A stretch of 41,888 nucleotides of DNA, taken from positions 1 through 41,888 of the forward strand of contig JAPORH010000195.1 of assembly GCA_026710325.1 (NCBI GenBank), in the 5' to 3' direction. Positions 8,709 through 16,659 of the stretch are shown here, in pieces. The notes beneath the pieces were generated by a model. It made no database searches. It saw only the letters and a list, made by a program, of their open reading frames with translations, and was not told the origin of the DNA. Positions within the stretch are counted from its first letter, which is position 1. Each line of letters opens with the position of its first letter. Position numbers and translations under genes: made by a program. The stretch comes from Litoreibacter sp. (lineage in GTDB: Bacteria > Pseudomonadota > Alphaproteobacteria > Rhodobacterales > Rhodobacteraceae).

Positions 8709-9599
8709 CTAGCGCGCGTGTTTTCGGGTTTCCGGATGCAGCGAGGTGGCGAAAATATGCTCAGCCGCGCCCACCACAGTGCCGGCTTGCAGCACGATCT
8801 TCGGGTCAGGCGCGGTGGCGACGCTCTCATCCTTACCGGGATAATCGAGTTGGGCCAGGAAATGCCGCATGCAATTCAAGCGCGCGCGCTTCTTGTCGTT
8901 TGAGCGGATCACCGTCCAGGGCGCGTCCGCCGTATCGGTGTAGAAAAACATGGCCTCTTTGGCCTCGGTGTAGTCGTCCCACTTATCCAGGCTGGCGCGG
9001 TCGATAGGCGACAGCTTCCAGCGCTTCAGCGGGTCTGTCTCGCGGGAGGTGAAGCGGCGTTTCTGTTCCTCTTGTGTGACCGAGAACCAGTATTTGAACA
9101 GCTTGATACCGGAGCGGACCAGCATCCGCTCGAATTCGGGGGTCTGGCGCATGAATTCCAAATAGTCATTCGGTGCGCAGAAATTCATCACCCGCTCGAC
9201 GCCCGCGCGATTGTACCAAGAGCGGTCGTAAAGCACGATTTCACCGCTGGTGGGCAGATGCTTTACATAACGCTGGAAAAACCACTGACCGCGTTCCTCA
9301 TCTGTGGGTTTGTTGAGCGCGACTACGCGCGCCGCGCGTGGGTTCAGGTGCTCGGTAAAACGTTTAATGGTGCCACCTTTGCCCGCCGCGTCGCGGCCCT
9401 CGAACAGCATGACGAATTTCTGCTGCGTTTCTTGTACCCAGTGCTGTACCTTTAAAAGCTCGACCTGCAGCACAGCCTTTTCGGCTTCATATTGGTCTCT
9501 CTTAAGTTTTTCGGCGTAAGGATAATCACCTTGCTCAAAGCCGATAATTTCGGCGGAGCGGGCATTTTTGTCTTCAGGCTTTTCTTTGATGTCTGGCAT
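8709..9599 (-). CDS. ppk2: Polyphosphate kinase 2
   Basis: This 296-residue enzyme transfers phosphate between polyphosphate and nucleoside diphosphates. The Walker A loop is FEGRDAAGKGGTIKRF; the lid and Walker B region reads EIVLYDRSWYNRAGVERVMNF. ETDPLKRWKLSPIDRASLDKW is cut from the family's conserved C-terminal region. The single-domain size fits class I PPK2 enzymes (about 290-310 residues), which prefer ADP or GDP. The ATG is preceded by CGGAGG. It is preceded by a gap holding a dispersed repeat after the ecm gene. Confidence 0.95.
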   Translation of the reverse strand: MPDIKEKPEDKNARSAEIIGFEQGDYPYAEKLKRDQYEAEKAVLQVELLKVQHWVQETQQKFVMLFEGRDAAGKGGTIKRFTEHLNPRAARVVALNKPTDEERGQWFFQRYVKHLPTSGEIVLYDRSWYNRAGVERVMNFCAPNDYLEFMRQTPEFERMLVRSGIKLFKYWFSVTQEEQKRRFTSRETDPLKRWKLSPIDRASLDKWDDYTEAKEAMFFYTDTADAPWTVIRSNDKKRARLNCMRHFLAQLDYPGKDESVATAPDPKIVLQAGTVVGAAEHIFATSLHPETRKHAR

Positions 9600-9677
9600 A
9601 GGGCCCTCCGGAGCTATTTCCGCTCAGGATGCCGGGACAAAGCCTACCGGTCCTTGATCTGCGTCAAGCCCGCCAGC

Positions 9678-9722
9678 TTCATTGCTTTGCAAATATCCCG
9701 GGGGTCTGGGGGCAGAGCCCCC
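9678..9722 (-). repeat. Dispersed hairpin/TATTT repeat, copy 2
   Basis: On the minus strand it reads GGGGGC-TCT-GCCCCC (6-bp stem, 9708-9722), then AGACCCCCGGGATATTT and GCAAAGCAATGAA. The copy at 27873-27930 has the identical hairpin and nearly identical ATATTT-nnn-AAAGCAATGAA end. It begins about 30 bp after the ecm stop in the sense of that gene. Confidence 0.7.
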
Positions 9723-9752
9723 AGCCGGTCGGTGCGCGCAAGCGCGGCGAAA

Positions 9753-11732
9753 CTACTCCGCTGCGACTCCCTGCGGGTCTACGAGCGTCACAAGATCATC
9801 CATGATCCGGTTCAGCTCAAAATCCTTGGGCGTATAAACCTTGCTCACGCCCATAGCGCGCAGGCGGTTGGCATCCTCATCCGGGATGATGCCACCGACA
9901 ACGACTGGAATATGCCCCAGACCAGCCGTATTCATCTTCGCCATCAGGTCCTTGATCAGTTCGATATGCGAGCCTGACAGGATCGACAGTCCGACCACAT
10001 GCGCCCTGTCATTTTTCGCGGCCTCCACAATCTCGTCAGGCGTCAGGCGGATGCCCTCATAGGTTATATCCATCCCGCAATCGCGGGCGCGGGCGGCGAT
10101 CTGTTCGGCGCCATTGGAATGCCCGTCCAACCCAGGCTTGCCGACAAGAAATTTGAGACGGCGACCAAGCCGGTCGGAGATAGCATCAACGCGGGTGCGG
10201 ATCTCTTCCAGGCCTTCGGTGCGGTTGGAGGGGTTGCGCGACACGCCGGTTGGGCCGCGATATTGCCCGAAGGCCTGGCGCACCATGTCACCCCATTCGC
10301 CAGTGGTGGCCCCGGCTTTTGCAGCGGCGATGGATGCGGGCATGATATTCGCGCCACTCTGTGCGGCCTCGCGTAGATCGGTCAAAGCCTGTTCAACCGC
10401 CCGGTCGTCGCGGGCCTCCCTCCACGCGGCGAGCCGGGCGATTTGGTCTGCTTCCGCATCTGCGTCCGCGACCATGATGGCCTCGTCACCCGCTGTGAGC
10501 GGGCTTTCCTCGGCCTGTTGGAATTTATTGACGCCGACGACGGTGGTTTCCCCGCCCTCGATGCCGGTGATGCGGTTGGCATTGCTTTCGACCAGCCGCG
10601 ATTTCATATATTCAATTGCCTCATTGGCCCCGCCCATGGCGTCGATGGTTGCGAGCTCGGCGCGTGCCCCTTCTTTGAGCGCCTCAACCTTGCGGTCCAC
10701 GGCAGGGTTGCCGTCAAACAGGTCCTCATATTCCAGAAGGTCGGTTTCGAACGCCATGATCTGCTGCATGCGCAGCGACCATTGCTGGTCCCACGGGCGC
10801 GGCAGGCCCAAAGCCTCGTTCCAGGCGGGCAGCTGCACGGCGCGGGCGCGGGCTTTTTTGCTAAGCGTCACGGCCAGCATCTCGATCAGGATACGGTAGA
10901 CATTGTTTTCGGGCTGTTGCTCCGTCAGGCCGAGGGAGTTGACCTGAACCCCATAGCGAAAGCGGCGAAATTTCGGGTCCTCGACGCCGTAGCGCTCCCG
11001 GCAAATTTCGTCCCAGAGGTCAACAAAGGCGCGCATCTTGCACATCTCGGTCACGAAGCGGATGCCCGCATTCACGAAGAAGGAGATGCGTCCGACCATC
11101 GCGGGGAAATGCTCTGCCGGGACTTTTCCTTGAAGATCGTCCAGGACGGCAGTGGCTGTTGCCAAAGCGAAAGCAAGCTCCTGCTCCGGCGTGGCACCGG
11201 CCTCTTGCAGATGATAGGAGCACACATTCATCGGGTTCCATTTGGGAAGATGCTCGCGCGTGTATGCGGCGACATCCGTGATCATGCGCAACGATGGCTC
11301 TGGCGGACAAATATATGTCCCGCGGGATAGGTATTCCTTGATGATATCGTTCTGCACGGTGCCTTGAAGGGCCGAGATGTCCGCGCCTTGCTCCTGGGCC
11401 ACAGCGATATAAAGCGCCAGCAACCATGGCGCCGTCGCGTTGATCGTCATCGATGTGTTCATTTGATCTAGCGGGATCTCGTCAAACAAGGTCCGCATGT
11501 CGCCCAAATGCGCGACGGGTACGCCAACCTTGCCCACCTCTCCACGCGCCAACTCGTGATCGCTGTCATAGCCAGTTTGCGTCGGCAGGTCGAAGGCCAC
11601 CGAAAGGCCGGTCTGCCCTTTGGCCAGGTTGCCTTTGTACAAAGCGTTGGACGCGCGCGCGGTCGAGTGCCCGGCATAGGTGCGGAACAACCAGGGACGG
11701 TCTTTTTTGACTTCTGGTTTTTCGTGGGCCAT
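9753..11732 (-). CDS. ecm: Ethylmalonyl-CoA mutase, coenzyme B12-dependent
   Basis: This 659-residue enzyme converts ethylmalonyl-CoA to methylsuccinyl-CoA in the ethylmalonyl-CoA pathway. The N-terminal barrel has RPWLFRTYAGHSTARASN and GLSVAFDLPTQTGYDSDHE, typical of acyl-CoA mutases. The C-terminal B12 domain shows DGHSNGAEQIA (D-x-H-x-x-G, the histidine that ligates cobalt), then GLSILSGSHIEL and VVVGGIIPDEDA. The single-chain size (about 660 rather than 700+) and closeness to ccr favour Ecm (MeaA) over methylmalonyl-CoA mutase. The ATG follows GAGGTGAC. It is transcribed away from the acyltransferase and ccr genes. Confidence 0.93.
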   Translation of the reverse strand: MAHEKPEVKKDRPWLFRTYAGHSTARASNALYKGNLAKGQTGLSVAFDLPTQTGYDSDHELARGEVGKVGVPVAHLGDMRTLFDEIPLDQMNTSMTINATAPWLLALYIAVAQEQGADISALQGTVQNDIIKEYLSRGTYICPPEPSLRMITDVAAYTREHLPKWNPMNVCSYHLQEAGATPEQELAFALATATAVLDDLQGKVPAEHFPAMVGRISFFVNAGIRFVTEMCKMRAFVDLWDEICRERYGVEDPKFRRFRYGVQVNSLGLTEQQPENNVYRILIEMLAVTLSKKARARAVQLPAWNEALGLPRPWDQQWSLRMQQIMAFETDLLEYEDLFDGNPAVDRKVEALKEGARAELATIDAMGGANEAIEYMKSRLVESNANRITGIEGGETTVVGVNKFQQAEESPLTAGDEAIMVADADAEADQIARLAAWREARDDRAVEQALTDLREAAQSGANIMPASIAAAKAGATTGEWGDMVRQAFGQYRGPTGVSRNPSNRTEGLEEIRTRVDAISDRLGRRLKFLVGKPGLDGHSNGAEQIAARARDCGMDITYEGIRLTPDEIVEAAKNDRAHVVGLSILSGSHIELIKDLMAKMNTAGLGHIPVVVGGIIPDEDANRLRAMGVSKVYTPKDFELNRIMDDLVTLVDPQGVAAE

Positions 11733-11920
11733 GTGTCACCTCGCGTGAGTCGGATGGGTAATTTTATTTCGCACAAGGGTTGATACGGGGAATAATATGG
11801 CTTTGTCAATTCGCCGCATCGCAGAAAGTTCGATCAAGCTGCGTTGTGCAGGATGCCACTCAATTGATGAAAAAACGAGCGCCCATTTACCCTGCCCCCA
11901 ATCCCTGACAGGTTGCGGTC

Positions 11921-13315
11921 ATGTTTCAGACCGTGGAATTGCCCATCTGGGCGCTGATCCTGATGGGGCTTCTGGCGGCGGTGACGGCAGCCTCGCACCT
12001 ACTTTTCCCATCCGTGCGCTGGTTTTTTCGGCGCAGAGCGGAGCGCGTGGTGGCACGCCTCAACCAAAAGCTTAAGCGGCCAATCCAGCCCTTCAAGCTC
12101 GCGCAGCGCCACGACATGATCCAGAATGTTCTCTATGACCCCGACGTCATCCGCGCGGTCAATGAATATGCCAAGAAACAAGGTATCCCCGATAATGTCG
12201 CCTTTGAGACGGCGGAGAGGTACGCGCGCGAAATCGTTCCTTCCTTCAGTGCGACGGTCTATTTTGGCTGGGGCACCCGGCTGGCGAAATGGCTATCACG
12301 CAGCCTGTACCGTGTGCGGGTTGTCAATCAGAACGACGCTGAAATCGCTTCGATCGATCCGGACGCCACCGTCGTCTACATCATCAATCACCGCTCCAAT
12401 ATGGATTACGTCTTGGTCACCTATCTGGCGGCCAATGACACCTCTTTGTCTTATGCAGTTGGGGAATGGGCGCAAAGCTGGCCTCTACGTCCGCTCATCA
12501 AAATGATGGGCGGCTACTTTATCCGCCGCAAATCGCTCAATCCGCTCTACCGTCGCGTTCTCGCGCGCTACGTGCAGCTTTCAACGCGCGAAGGGGTTGC
12601 GCAGGCTGTCTTTCCGGAAGGTGGTTTGTCGCGTGATGGTGGGCTAGGCGCGCCTAAGTTGGGGCTGATTAGCTACATTCTCGAAGGGTTCGATCCAAAC
12701 GGAGACCGCGACGTCGTCTTCGTGCCCGTAGGTGTGAACTATGACAGGGTGCTTGAGGACCGTGTGTTGGTCGCCGCAGCGGGAAATAACCGCAAACGGT
12801 TCAAGTTCCGCATCTCCATGGTGTTTCGATATGTCGGCCGGCATGTCTTTCAACGGATCACCGGTCGCTTTCATCGCTTAGGCTTTGCGGCTGTCTCCTA
12901 TGGGTCTCCGCTGTCGCTCAAGACGTTTTTGGGGGAGGTGCACCCTGATACGACCGAAGCCTTAGGGGAGGCGCTGATGGCGCGCGTCGCAAGTTCCGTC
13001 CCGGCTTTGCCGGTTCCGATTGTCGCCTGGCATTTGTCTCAGTCAGGGGGCGCGATTGAGCGCTTGGAGCTGACGGCACGTTTTGATCGGACCGTCGCGG
13101 AGATGCAATTGCGTGGCACTGATATCTGTCTTCCGGCCTCGGGCGCTCATAAAGGGCTCGACGCTGCGCTTCGTATGTTTGAGGCGCGCGGCATGATCTC
13201 TGAAGACGGCGACATGCTACGTCTGACGGGAAAGTATGCCGAACTCATTCCTTATTATGCGAACTCAATCGCGCATTTGGTCCCCAGTTGCGACGATGAA
13301 AGTGTCGCGACATAA
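11921..13315 (+). CDS. PlsB-like glycerol-3-phosphate/lysophosphatidate acyltransferase
   Basis: This 464-residue protein has one N-terminal membrane segment (about residues 5-25) and an acyltransferase domain. The HX4D catalytic box is HRSNMD and the substrate-binding box is FPEGGLSRDGG, both in the PlsB/PlsC superfamily order. The length and surrounding regions resemble glycerol-3-phosphate 1-O-acyltransferase-type proteins, acting at the start of phospholipid synthesis. It lies between ecm and ccr and reads towards ccr with a 116-bp gap. From memory this three-gene order recurs in roseobacters. Substrate choice (glycerol-3-phosphate or lysophosphatidate) is not settled. Confidence 0.85.
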   Translation: MFQTVELPIWALILMGLLAAVTAASHLLFPSVRWFFRRRAERVVARLNQKLKRPIQPFKLAQRHDMIQNVLYDPDVIRAVNEYAKKQGIPDNVAFETAERYAREIVPSFSATVYFGWGTRLAKWLSRSLYRVRVVNQNDAEIASIDPDATVVYIINHRSNMDYVLVTYLAANDTSLSYAVGEWAQSWPLRPLIKMMGGYFIRRKSLNPLYRRVLARYVQLSTREGVAQAVFPEGGLSRDGGLGAPKLGLISYILEGFDPNGDRDVVFVPVGVNYDRVLEDRVLVAAAGNNRKRFKFRISMVFRYVGRHVFQRITGRFHRLGFAAVSYGSPLSLKTFLGEVHPDTTEALGEALMARVASSVPALPVPIVAWHLSQSGGAIERLELTARFDRTVAEMQLRGTDICLPASGAHKGLDAALRMFEARGMISEDGDMLRLTGKYAELIPYYANSIAHLVPSCDDESVAT

Positions 13316-13317
13316 AA

Positions 13318-13346
13318 TTACAAAATAATGTCATTTAGAGTTGTAA
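13318..13346. promoter_or_regulatory. Inverted repeat upstream of ccr
   Basis: TTACAA (13318-13323) and TTGTAA (13341-13346) form a 6-bp inverted repeat with a 17-bp spacer, about 85-115 bp before the ccr start and directly after the acyltransferase stop. This AT-rich stretch is where the ccr promoter and a regulator site would be expected. Chance occurrence is possible. Confidence 0.3.
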
Positions 13347-13431
13347 AGTTACTTTTGCCTCTGTAGTGCTCCCTTATTCGCAGCGCAGCATTTGATTCTG
13401 CGCAACAGCATGAAAGAGTGAGGAACAGGTC

Positions 13432-14724
13432 ATGGCCTTGGATACGAGAGAGACTGTCATGGAATACGACGCCCCCGTTAAAGACCTCTACGAGGTTGGT
13501 GAAATCCCGCCACTGGGCCATGTCCCGAAACAAATGTACGCATGGGCGATCCGCCGGGAGCGCCATGGCGAGCCTGAGCAGGCCTTCATGTCCGAGATTG
13601 TTGACGTCAAACAACCTGACAGCCATGAAGTCGTCGTCCTCGTGATGGCCGCTGGCGTGAATTACAACGGTGTCTGGGCTGGCCTCGGCGTGCCATTGAG
13701 CCCGTTCGACGTGCACAAGGCAGACTACCATATTGCGGGCTCCGACGCGTCCGGCATCGTCTGGGCTGTGGGCGAGAAAGTCACGCGGTGGAAAGTGGGC
13801 GACGAGGTTGTCATTCACTGCAACCAAGACGATGGCGACGACGAGCATTGCAACGGCGGCGACCCGATGTTTTCCGACAGCCAACGGATTTGGGGTTATG
13901 AGACCCCCGACGGCTCCTTCGCGCAGTTCACCACGGTCCAAAGCCAGCAGCTTATGCCGCGCCCTCAGCACCTGAGCTGGGAGGAAAGCGCATGTTACAC
14001 GCTGACGCTGGCCACTGCTTACCGCATGCTCTTCGGCCATCACCCGCATGAGCTGAAACCAGGTCAGAACGTTCTGGTCTGGGGCGCGTCAGGCGGTCTA
14101 GGTTCTTACGCGATCCAGCTGGCTAATACGGCCGGTGCAAATGCGATCGGCGTGATCTCGGACGAAAGCAAACGTGACTTTGTTATGGGCCTTGGCGCCA
14201 AAGGCGTGCTCAACCGCAAGGATTTCAACTGCTGGGGCCAAATGCCCGTTGTGAACTCTTCAGAGTATAAGGAGTGGTTCGCTGAGGTGCGTAAATTCGG
14301 CAAAGCGATTTGGGACATCACCGGAAAAGGCGTGAATGTCGACATGGTGTTCGAGCACCCGGGCGAAAGCACAATGCCTGCTTCCGTCTTCGTCTGTAAA
14401 AAAGGTGGCATGGTTGTGATCTGCGCGGGCACCACGGGCTACAACCTTACAATGGATGCGCGTTACCTCTGGATGCATCAAAAACGCGTTCAGGGCTCGC
14501 ACTTTGCCCACCTCAAGCAGGCCTCTGCGGCAAACCAACTGATGGTGGAACGCCGTTTGGACCCTTGCATGTCCGAAGTCTTCCCTTGGAACGAAATCCC
14601 GCAAGCCCACACCAAGATGCTGCGCAATGAGCATAAGCCGGGCAACATGGCTGTTCTTGTCACAGCGCCGCGTACAGGGCTTTCGACCTTTGAGGATACA
14701 TTGGAAGCAAGCCGTCAGGCATAA
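13432..14724 (+). CDS. ccr: Crotonyl-CoA carboxylase/reductase
   Basis: This 430-residue NADPH-dependent enzyme carboxylates and reduces crotonyl-CoA to ethylmalonyl-CoA, the key step of acetyl-CoA assimilation without isocitrate lyase. The Rossmann motif is WGASGGLGSYAIQL (about 217-230). Residues at family CO2-binding positions are visible: Asn79 in GVNYNGVW, the Tyr-Glu pair at 156-157 in GYETPDGSF, and His357 in GSHFAHL. Phe is found in place of the Tyr in the best studied actinobacterial enzyme. The ATG follows GAGGAAC. A strong terminator lies 30 bp after the stop. Confidence 0.97.
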   Translation: MALDTRETVMEYDAPVKDLYEVGEIPPLGHVPKQMYAWAIRRERHGEPEQAFMSEIVDVKQPDSHEVVVLVMAAGVNYNGVWAGLGVPLSPFDVHKADYHIAGSDASGIVWAVGEKVTRWKVGDEVVIHCNQDDGDDEHCNGGDPMFSDSQRIWGYETPDGSFAQFTTVQSQQLMPRPQHLSWEESACYTLTLATAYRMLFGHHPHELKPGQNVLVWGASGGLGSYAIQLANTAGANAIGVISDESKRDFVMGLGAKGVLNRKDFNCWGQMPVVNSSEYKEWFAEVRKFGKAIWDITGKGVNVDMVFEHPGESTMPASVFVCKKGGMVVICAGTTGYNLTMDARYLWMHQKRVQGSHFAHLKQASAANQLMVERRLDPCMSEVFPWNEIPQAHTKMLRNEHKPGNMAVLVTAPRTGLSTFEDTLEASRQA

Positions 14725-14754
14725 ATCCCTTACTTGACGAATCTGATTCTAAAA

Positions 14755-14785
14755 CCCCCGAAATCTACGTATTTCGGGGGTTTTT
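14755..14785 (+). terminator. Rho-independent terminator after ccr
   Basis: CCCCCGAAAT-CTACGT-ATTTCGGGGG is a perfect 10-bp stem with a 6-nt loop followed by TTTTT-C-TTT. An AAAA run precedes the stem, so it could also stop transcription from the other side. It separates ccr from the luxR-luxI unit. Confidence 0.92.
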
Positions 14786-14835
14786 CTTTGCTATTTTAGG
14801 TGGTTACAGAATTTTCAAGCGCTTACAGATCGCCG

Positions 14836-14855
14836 CCTCACCATTTATGGTGAGG
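14836..14855. promoter_or_regulatory. 20-bp dyad, candidate lux box
   Basis: CCTCACCATTTATGGTGAGG is a perfect 9-bp inverted repeat around a central TT. Its 20-bp span equals that of the classic lux boxes bound by LuxR-type dimers. It sits 83 bp upstream of the small ORF that begins the luxR unit and after the ccr terminator. The bases do not match the V. fischeri consensus closely, so the assignment rests on symmetry, length and position. Confidence 0.5.
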
Positions 14856-14862
14856 TAAAAAA

Positions 14863-14875
14863 CGCGAATTTCGCG
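14863..14875. promoter_or_regulatory. Short palindrome next to the candidate lux box
   Basis: CGCGAA-T-TTCGCG is a perfect 6-bp inverted repeat around a single T, 8 bp downstream of the 20-bp dyad. A possible -10 element TATTCT lies at 14892-14897, which would put this palindrome across the -35 region. It may be a second regulator site; chance is possible. Confidence 0.3.
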
Positions 14876-14938
14876 AAAAGTCCGGGTCGGATATTCTTTT
14901 ACTTAACGTTTGATTAACTGTTCAGAAGGACACTCACC

Positions 14939-15157
14939 ATGACAAACGACTGGATTATTGACGTACTCACTGATCTGCGGAAGTTTTCTGCGTCCAACTC
15001 TTTGGACCTTCTTGCGGATCGTTTGGACGACACGATCCAGGTGGCAGCGCGAGAGATCGACATAGCTCAATCGCTGCCATTGGCTGGGGCAGGGATGAGT
15101 GACGTTGAACAAGATCGTAGACATGCAGGGCGCGCTCTCACGGGCAACAACCCTTGA
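14939..15157 (+). CDS. Small ORF overlapping the luxR start
   Basis: This ORF encodes 72 residues and begins 8 bp after AGAAGGA, a good ribosome-binding site, so it is likely translated. The first ~43 residues (from MTNDWIIDVLTDLRKF to EIDIAQ) look like a compact amphipathic helical protein; I recall similar short proteins before roseobacter luxR genes but cannot check. The last third overlaps the luxR coding region in another frame by 59 bp and looks unconstrained. It may couple translation to luxR, or be a small regulator of it. No domain is recognised. Confidence 0.65.
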   Translation: MTNDWIIDVLTDLRKFSASNSLDLLADRLDDTIQVAAREIDIAQSLPLAGAGMSDVEQDRRHAGRALTGNNP

Positions 15158-15815
15158 GGAATTGCAGCGCCTATCAGAACAAATCAGGGATGACTATAGG
15201 GTCGACCATGTGGTGTATCACTGGGTCAACAGCGTGGGCGAACGCTTTGGCTGCGGGACATACAGCTCCGAATGGGTCGATCGATATCTCGAGAAAGACT
15301 ATCTCTATATAGACCCGGTCATTCTGGGGTGTTTCAACCGGTTTGACCCGGTGAATTGGAAACAACTTGATTGGAGCAGCAAAGGCGCACGGGAGATGCT
15401 GAAGGATGCGGCGTCTTTCGGGGTCGGGCCGCAAGGGTTTTCCATCCCGATCCGGGGTCCAAAAGGGCAATACGCGATATTCACACTGTCTGACAGCCGT
15501 CCGGACGATGCTTGGGAAGCGCTGATTGAAGAAAGGAAAAGGGACCTGATCGTCGTCTCCCACGCATTTAACACAAAAGCGTTGGAGCTTGAGGAACGGG
15601 TGTTTAACACAGAAGCGGCACAGCTTTCACCGCGCGAACGATCTACACTGACCCTGCTGGCGAAGGGAAAGAACCGAGCGCAAGCCGCTCAGGAGCTTGA
15701 GATTTCGGAGAATACATTACGCGTATACGTCGAATCCGCGCGTCACAAGATGGGTGCGCTTAACACAACACATGCGGTGGCGCGTGCCTTGGCAGCTGGT
15801 CAGATCGTCGTTTGA
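15099..15815 (+). CDS. LuxR-family quorum-sensing regulator
   Basis: This 238-residue regulator has an N-terminal autoinducer-binding domain and a C-terminal GerE-type helix-turn-helix. Trp59, Tyr63, Asp72, Pro73 and Trp87 match the five conserved ligand-pocket residues of TraR with a constant +2 offset. Glu180, Leu184 and Gly190 match the three conserved DNA-binding-domain residues with the same offset. It should therefore bind an acyl-homoserine lactone, presumably made by the LuxI encoded 137 bp downstream. The GTG start has GGGCAGGGATGA upstream; an ATG at 15123 is the alternative. It overlaps the preceding small ORF. Confidence 0.93.
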   Translation: MTLNKIVDMQGALSRATTLEELQRLSEQIRDDYRVDHVVYHWVNSVGERFGCGTYSSEWVDRYLEKDYLYIDPVILGCFNRFDPVNWKQLDWSSKGAREMLKDAASFGVGPQGFSIPIRGPKGQYAIFTLSDSRPDDAWEALIEERKRDLIVVSHAFNTKALELEERVFNTEAAQLSPRERSTLTLLAKGKNRAQAAQELEISENTLRVYVESARHKMGALNTTHAVARALAAGQIVV

Positions 15816-15952
15816 CCCCTTCTTTTCAAGGGCCGAACGACGATGCGATTCGAAAAGTTAACGGAAACTGAGCGCGCCGTTATTCGCGTTTAGCCTTTGA
15901 TTACCGCTTTGGCACAGCCTGATTGGCAGCACATCCAAAGAGGTAATCGCCC

Positions 15953-16606
15953 ATGCTTCGCTTCATCTACGCCACCGATCTCGACCAATACCCGCTTCTC
16001 AAAGACACCATGTTCCGCGACCGGACCACGCAATTCCGCGATCGTTTGAACTGGGATGTCACTGTGGACGCCAAAGGCCACGAACGTGACGAATATGACG
16101 CCATCAACCCGCTCTACGTGATCTGGGAAAATGCTGACGGCACTCATGGCGGCTCCATGCGCTTCCTGCCCACCACAGGCGACACAATGGTCAATGATCA
16201 TTTCTCCCACTTGATGGACGGGGTCGATATCCGTTCCCCACTGATCTGGGAATGCACTCGCTTTTGCCTCGCACCCGATGCCGAGCGCCGCGTGACAGCT
16301 GCGCTGGTTCTGGGCGCGTCCGAGCTGATGGAAAATTTCGCGTTGATGCAATTTGTGGGCGTCTTTGATCCCCGCATGGAGCGCATTTACTCACTGCTCG
16401 GCGTCAAGCCTGAGGTGATCGGTCGCGCCGGTGAAGGCGACGAGGAAATTGGTGTCGGCCTTTGGAATTTCGACCAGTCCGCCCGGCCACGTGTGGAAGC
16501 CCGCGCGAAGTTTGATAAGGCACAAGCTGAGGCGTGGTTCCGCCACTCCTTCAATCACCCCTACCAGCTTGTCGCGGCTGAGCAATATATGCAGATCCCC
16601 GCCTAA
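15953..16606 (+). CDS. Acyl-homoserine-lactone synthase, LuxI family
   Basis: This 217-residue enzyme makes an acyl-homoserine lactone from S-adenosylmethionine and an acyl carrier. The invariant residues of the family are present: Arg24, Phe28 and Trp34 in the N-terminal SAM-binding part, Asp46 and Asp49 (DEYD), Arg70 (GSMRFLPT), and Glu100 and Arg103 (ECTRF). The acyl chain length cannot be read from sequence. AAAGAGG lies before the ATG. It lies downstream of the LuxR gene in the same direction. No convincing lux box is seen directly in front of it, so it may be transcribed from the upstream unit. Confidence 0.94.
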   Translation: MLRFIYATDLDQYPLLKDTMFRDRTTQFRDRLNWDVTVDAKGHERDEYDAINPLYVIWENADGTHGGSMRFLPTTGDTMVNDHFSHLMDGVDIRSPLIWECTRFCLAPDAERRVTAALVLGASELMENFALMQFVGVFDPRMERIYSLLGVKPEVIGRAGEGDEEIGVGLWNFDQSARPRVEARAKFDKAQAEAWFRHSFNHPYQLVAAEQYMQIPA

Positions 16607-16659
16607 TCGCAGGGCATTCTCGCTGGCGGCCCTGCCTCTGGACAGGTAGGGTCGCGCCC

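Noticed and set aside
9999-11330. Plus-strand ORFs of 125-295 residues opposite ecm
   Set aside because: They lie entirely antisense to the ethylmalonyl-CoA mutase and have arginine/alanine-rich, low-complexity translations.
14804-14829. Direct repeat TTACAGA with a 19-bp step upstream of the luxR unit
   Set aside because: Seven bases in two copies can arise by chance and no promoter alignment supports it.
15860-15881. AACGG-N12-CCGTT as a lux box before luxI
   Set aside because: Only five paired bases in a 22-bp span; this is likely by chance in a GC-rich gap, and much weaker than the dyad at 14836.
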